A stretch of 8,441 nt of DNA from JBMYXZ01 sp049608925. GTDB taxonomy: Bacteria; Pseudomonadota; Alphaproteobacteria; JAGOMX01. The translations under genes and the position numbers were made by a program. Shown one piece after another: positions 6,455 through 8,441 of the stretch. The number at the start of each line of letters is the position of its first letter. Position 1 is the stretch's first letter. The notes beneath the pieces were generated by a model. That model saw only the letters and a list, made by a program, of their open reading frames with translations. It had not been told where the DNA came from and ran no database searches. The stretch lies in NCBI GenBank assembly GCA_049608925.1, contig JBMYXZ010000062.1, forward strand, positions 1-8,441. The letters run 5' to 3'.

Positions 6455-6524
6455 ATTGTTCTCCAGTATCAATATCGATATGCTTGTTAAAATAACCGAA
6501 ACTATAACAAAAGAGCAAGCATCC
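6455..6524. promoter_or_regulatory. Divergent promoter region shared by dapA and slt
   Basis: These 70 AT-rich bases are the only space from which both genes can be transcribed locally. Overlapping -10-like boxes lie on opposite strands: TATAGT for dapA (6506-6501, minus) and TATAAC for slt (6503-6508, plus). Neither has a convincing -35, and the plus-strand box would leave a leader of only about 10 nt. The 10-bp palindrome ATATCGATAT (6472-6481) lies nearer dapA and could be a regulator site. Only the region is well supported; the individual boxes are guesses. Confidence 0.4.
6461..6464 (-). promoter_or_regulatory. Shine-Dalgarno site that fixes the dapA start
   Basis: GGAG on the minus strand, 6 nt before the ATG at 6454. 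It supports this ATG over any of the upstream in-frame starts. Confidence 0.75.
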
Positions 6525-8369
6525 ATGACCTTTCTAGCCCTGTTTTTTGCCACAATTACCCCAATTTTCGCAGGATGTGAGCAATCAGCAGAGCATATTC
6601 GGGAAAAAAACTGGCACGAAGCCTATGTGGAGGCTGACAAGCAGGCTTGTCCGGAACAAGCTTTATTCGCTCAATGGATGCATCTGCGCAAGCACCCGAA
6701 AAAGCACACCTTTGCAGAATATGTATCCTTTATGCGGGCGCATCCAAAGTGGCCATGGCAGCAAGAGCTGCGCCGCAATGCTGAAAAAATGCTGACGGAC
6801 GAAGATGACCTGAGTCTGATAAAAGCTTGGTTTGATAAGACAGCTCCCAGGACATATAACGGCTATCGGTACTATATAAAGTCGCATAACACGCGCCCTA
6901 AAGAGGTAATCCGCACAGCTTGGATTCGTATGGACTTGGGTGAACAGCAGGAAAAAGACTTTTTCAAAGACTATGGTCGAGATTTACGGGCGCAAGATCA
7001 TCGCAAACGCTTTGAGCGCTTGATGCGAGACCGTAAGACGGGACAGGCAAAACGGATGATTGCGCGCTTAAACAAGCAAGACCTGGCAAAGTTGCGGATC
7101 CGTGCTGTAGAAGGGGACATCGAGGCTGGGCCGGATATTAAACGCCTGGCGAGGCGCTGGCAAACTCTGGCCACACAACGAGATTTCTTGCGTTGGTTTA
7201 AAAAGCATGATGATCTTCAAGGGGCCGAGATGCTGCTGTCGCGTGTGCCGGTGAAATCCACTAAATCTGCTGAATGGTGGAAGATTCGGAACTTCTTTGC
7301 TCGAGAGGCCTTTAATCAAGGGAACTATCAGCTTGCCTATAAAGTGATGAATCAGCACCCGTTTAAGAAGGGGGCGAACTTTGCAGAGGCTGAATTCTTT
7401 CTAGGGTGGTTGTCTTTAAAATATCGGGATCAGCCCAAAACAGCTTTGAAGCATTTTGAAAATTTGCGCGCTGGGGTGCGCTTGCCCGCAAGCCAAGCCA
7501 AAGCGAATTATTGGTTGGCTAGGACGTATGATGTACTGGGTGATCAGATCTCCAGCAAAAAACATTACTTGGCAGGGGCGGCAGACACCACAACATATTA
7601 TGGGCAATTATGCTCTAAGCAGGTTCATGGAGATGTCAAGATCGCTTTGAAGCCAGACCAGGCCGTCGATACATCTGCTTATGATAAGAAAGAGTTCGTG
7701 CAGGTGGCTCGGATGCTGGCTGATATAGGTGCAGCACGAGAAGCATTGCCATTTCTGTATATACTGGTTGGACGAACACGAAACTACGACCAGGCGATGC
7801 AAGTGCTGCAAGTGATTCGCCAAGTGCTGCCGGGCTATACGGCCTTTGCGACTCGCGACTTGGTGAATATTGGCACTTTCCCATATGAATGGGCGTATCC
7901 GGTGATAGCCAAAGGTCAGAAGATCCATGGTGTAGATGCGAATCTTGTCCATGCTATTATTCGGCAAGAAAGCGGTTTTGACGCCCAAGCTGTCAGTCAT
8001 GCAGGCGCGCATGGTTTGATGCAGTTGATGCCAGGGACAGCGCAAAAATTCTGTGAAAAAGCTGGCGAGGGCTATGATAAACAGCGCCTGTTGGACGATA
8101 CAGACTATAATATAAAGATAGGCTGTGTCTTTATGCAGGAAATGTTGGATGAATTTGCTGGCAGCCCCTTGCCAACGATAGCCAGCTATAATGCAGGGCA
8201 TGTGCCGGCTCATCGCTGGGTTGAAAAGTATGGTGACCCGCAGGATGGCTCAATTGCCGAAGTCGATTGGATCGAAGGCCTGCCGTATTATGAAACCAGA
8301 GGCTACTTGCAGCTGGTTTTGGCGAATCTTGGAGTGTATAAGGCGATGACGGAATCAGGTGTGATTTAA
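6525..8369 (+). CDS. slt: Soluble-type lytic murein transglycosylase (Slt70-like)
   Basis: Slt cleaves the MurNAc-GlcNAc bond of peptidoglycan in the periplasm, releasing 1,6-anhydro-muropeptides. The 614-residue protein is close to E. coli Slt70 in size. Residues 1-17 (MTFLALFFATITPIFAG) form a hydrophobic export signal. A long alpha-helical superhelix follows to about residue 450, with TPR-like segments such as EAEFFLGWLSLKYRDQPKTA and KANYWLARTYDVLGD. The SLT domain occupies about 465-600: the catalytic glutamate is E482 (RQES), followed by GLMQLMP (497-503) and IASYNAG (552-558). The frame remains open upstream to a TTG at 6456, but the ATG at 6525 places the signal at the N-terminus and clears the dapA ribosome binding site. 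Its own Shine-Dalgarno is poor. FAGC at 15-18 could be a weak lipobox, making it a possible lipoprotein. It is divergent from dapA, which feeds the diaminopimelate used in the same polymer. Confidence 0.93.
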   Translation: MTFLALFFATITPIFAGCEQSAEHIREKNWHEAYVEADKQACPEQALFAQWMHLRKHPKKHTFAEYVSFMRAHPKWPWQQELRRNAEKMLTDEDDLSLIKAWFDKTAPRTYNGYRYYIKSHNTRPKEVIRTAWIRMDLGEQQEKDFFKDYGRDLRAQDHRKRFERLMRDRKTGQAKRMIARLNKQDLAKLRIRAVEGDIEAGPDIKRLARRWQTLATQRDFLRWFKKHDDLQGAEMLLSRVPVKSTKSAEWWKIRNFFAREAFNQGNYQLAYKVMNQHPFKKGANFAEAEFFLGWLSLKYRDQPKTALKHFENLRAGVRLPASQAKANYWLARTYDVLGDQISSKKHYLAGAADTTTYYGQLCSKQVHGDVKIALKPDQAVDTSAYDKKEFVQVARMLADIGAAREALPFLYILVGRTRNYDQAMQVLQVIRQVLPGYTAFATRDLVNIGTFPYEWAYPVIAKGQKIHGVDANLVHAIIRQESGFDAQAVSHAGAHGLMQLMPGTAQKFCEKAGEGYDKQRLLDDTDYNIKIGCVFMQEMLDEFAGSPLPTIASYNAGHVPAHRWVEKYGDPQDGSIAEVDWIEGLPYYETRGYLQLVLANLGVYKAMTESGVI

Positions 8370-8381
8370 TAAGGGGGCGTC

Positions 8382-8441
8382 TTGGCTGTTTCAGACCTTT
8401 CTACACGCAGACCCGCAGATCCGACTTTCCGCGGCTTGACC
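8382..8441 (+). CDS. Possible start of a gene running off the right edge (partial)
   Basis: A TTG at 8382 begins a frame open to the window edge (20 codons, LAVSDLSTRRPADPTFRGLT, the first residue being Met if used). It is preceded by a purine-rich AAGGGGG (8371-8377) 4 nt upstream and lies 12 nt after the slt stop, as expected for a co-transcribed gene. There is no ATG or GTG start in this stretch. The last 22 bases are a palindromic repeat copy, so the frame may be coincidental. I do not recognise the peptide. Confidence 0.3.
   Translation, partial: MAVSDLSTRRPADPTFRGLT
8420..8441 (-). repeat. Dispersed GC-rich palindromic repeat, right copy (cut by the window edge)
   Basis: The reverse complement of these 22 bases matches 32-53 at 21 positions. 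TTCCGCGG (8427-8434) followed by CTTGACC is the first arm, loop and beginning of the second arm of the same hairpin; the remaining arm lies beyond the window. It is in inverted orientation relative to the left copy. Confidence 0.65.

Noticed and set aside
6455..6553. N-terminal 33-residue hydrophobic extension of DapA
   Set aside because: It would run through the divergent promoter region and into the slt signal sequence; the internal ATG has a good Shine-Dalgarno and gives the standard DapA length.
7608..8213. A 201-codon open frame on the minus strand opposite slt
   Set aside because: It lies antisense to the intact SLT domain with its catalytic Glu and signature motifs, and its translation resembles no family I know; it is a shadow frame.

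Overview
The window looks like a core chromosomal segment of an alphaproteobacterium of intermediate GC content. The main support is the block slt / dapA / smpB, in which a soluble-type lytic transglycosylase is divergent from dapA and dapA is followed directly by smpB; this arrangement is familiar in Alphaproteobacteria. The FabI and MiaB sequences and a short GC-rich palindromic repeat of a type common in alphaproteobacterial genomes fit the same assignment. The genus cannot be named from the sequence alone.

Layout, left to right. Positions 1-161 hold a dispersed palindromic repeat, a hairpin and possibly the tail of a gene entering from the left. Seven genes then lie on the minus strand: miaB (162-1547), fabI (1552-2367), a Fic-family AMP-transferase-type gene (2460-3572), a DMT/EamA transporter (3689-4570), a 2H phosphoesterase / RNA ligase-like protein (4567-5109), smpB (5115-5585) and dapA (5582-6454). 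One long gene, slt (6525-8369), is on the plus strand. After slt a possible TTG-started gene runs off the right edge, together with a second, inverted copy of the palindromic repeat.

Transcription units. dapA-smpB-thpR-eamA are joined by two ATGA stop/start overlaps and one 5-nt gap, so they are almost certainly one operon, driven from the 70-nt region shared with slt. fabI-miaB form a second two-gene unit with a 4-nt gap. The fic gene sits alone between these units, with its own recognisable promoter embedded in an array of six half-sites of an 11-bp motif (TGCGGTGAATA-like) arranged as two inverted pairs and two single sites.

Functions. Most genes are housekeeping: tRNA modification (MiaB), fatty acid elongation (FabI), trans-translation (SmpB), lysine/diaminopimelate synthesis (DapA) and peptidoglycan turnover (Slt). 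DapA and Slt both act on the peptidoglycan economy. The Fic gene is the accessory element, and its operator array is the most interesting feature. I see no CRISPR array, tRNA, rRNA, insertion sequence or clear new multi-gene system here.
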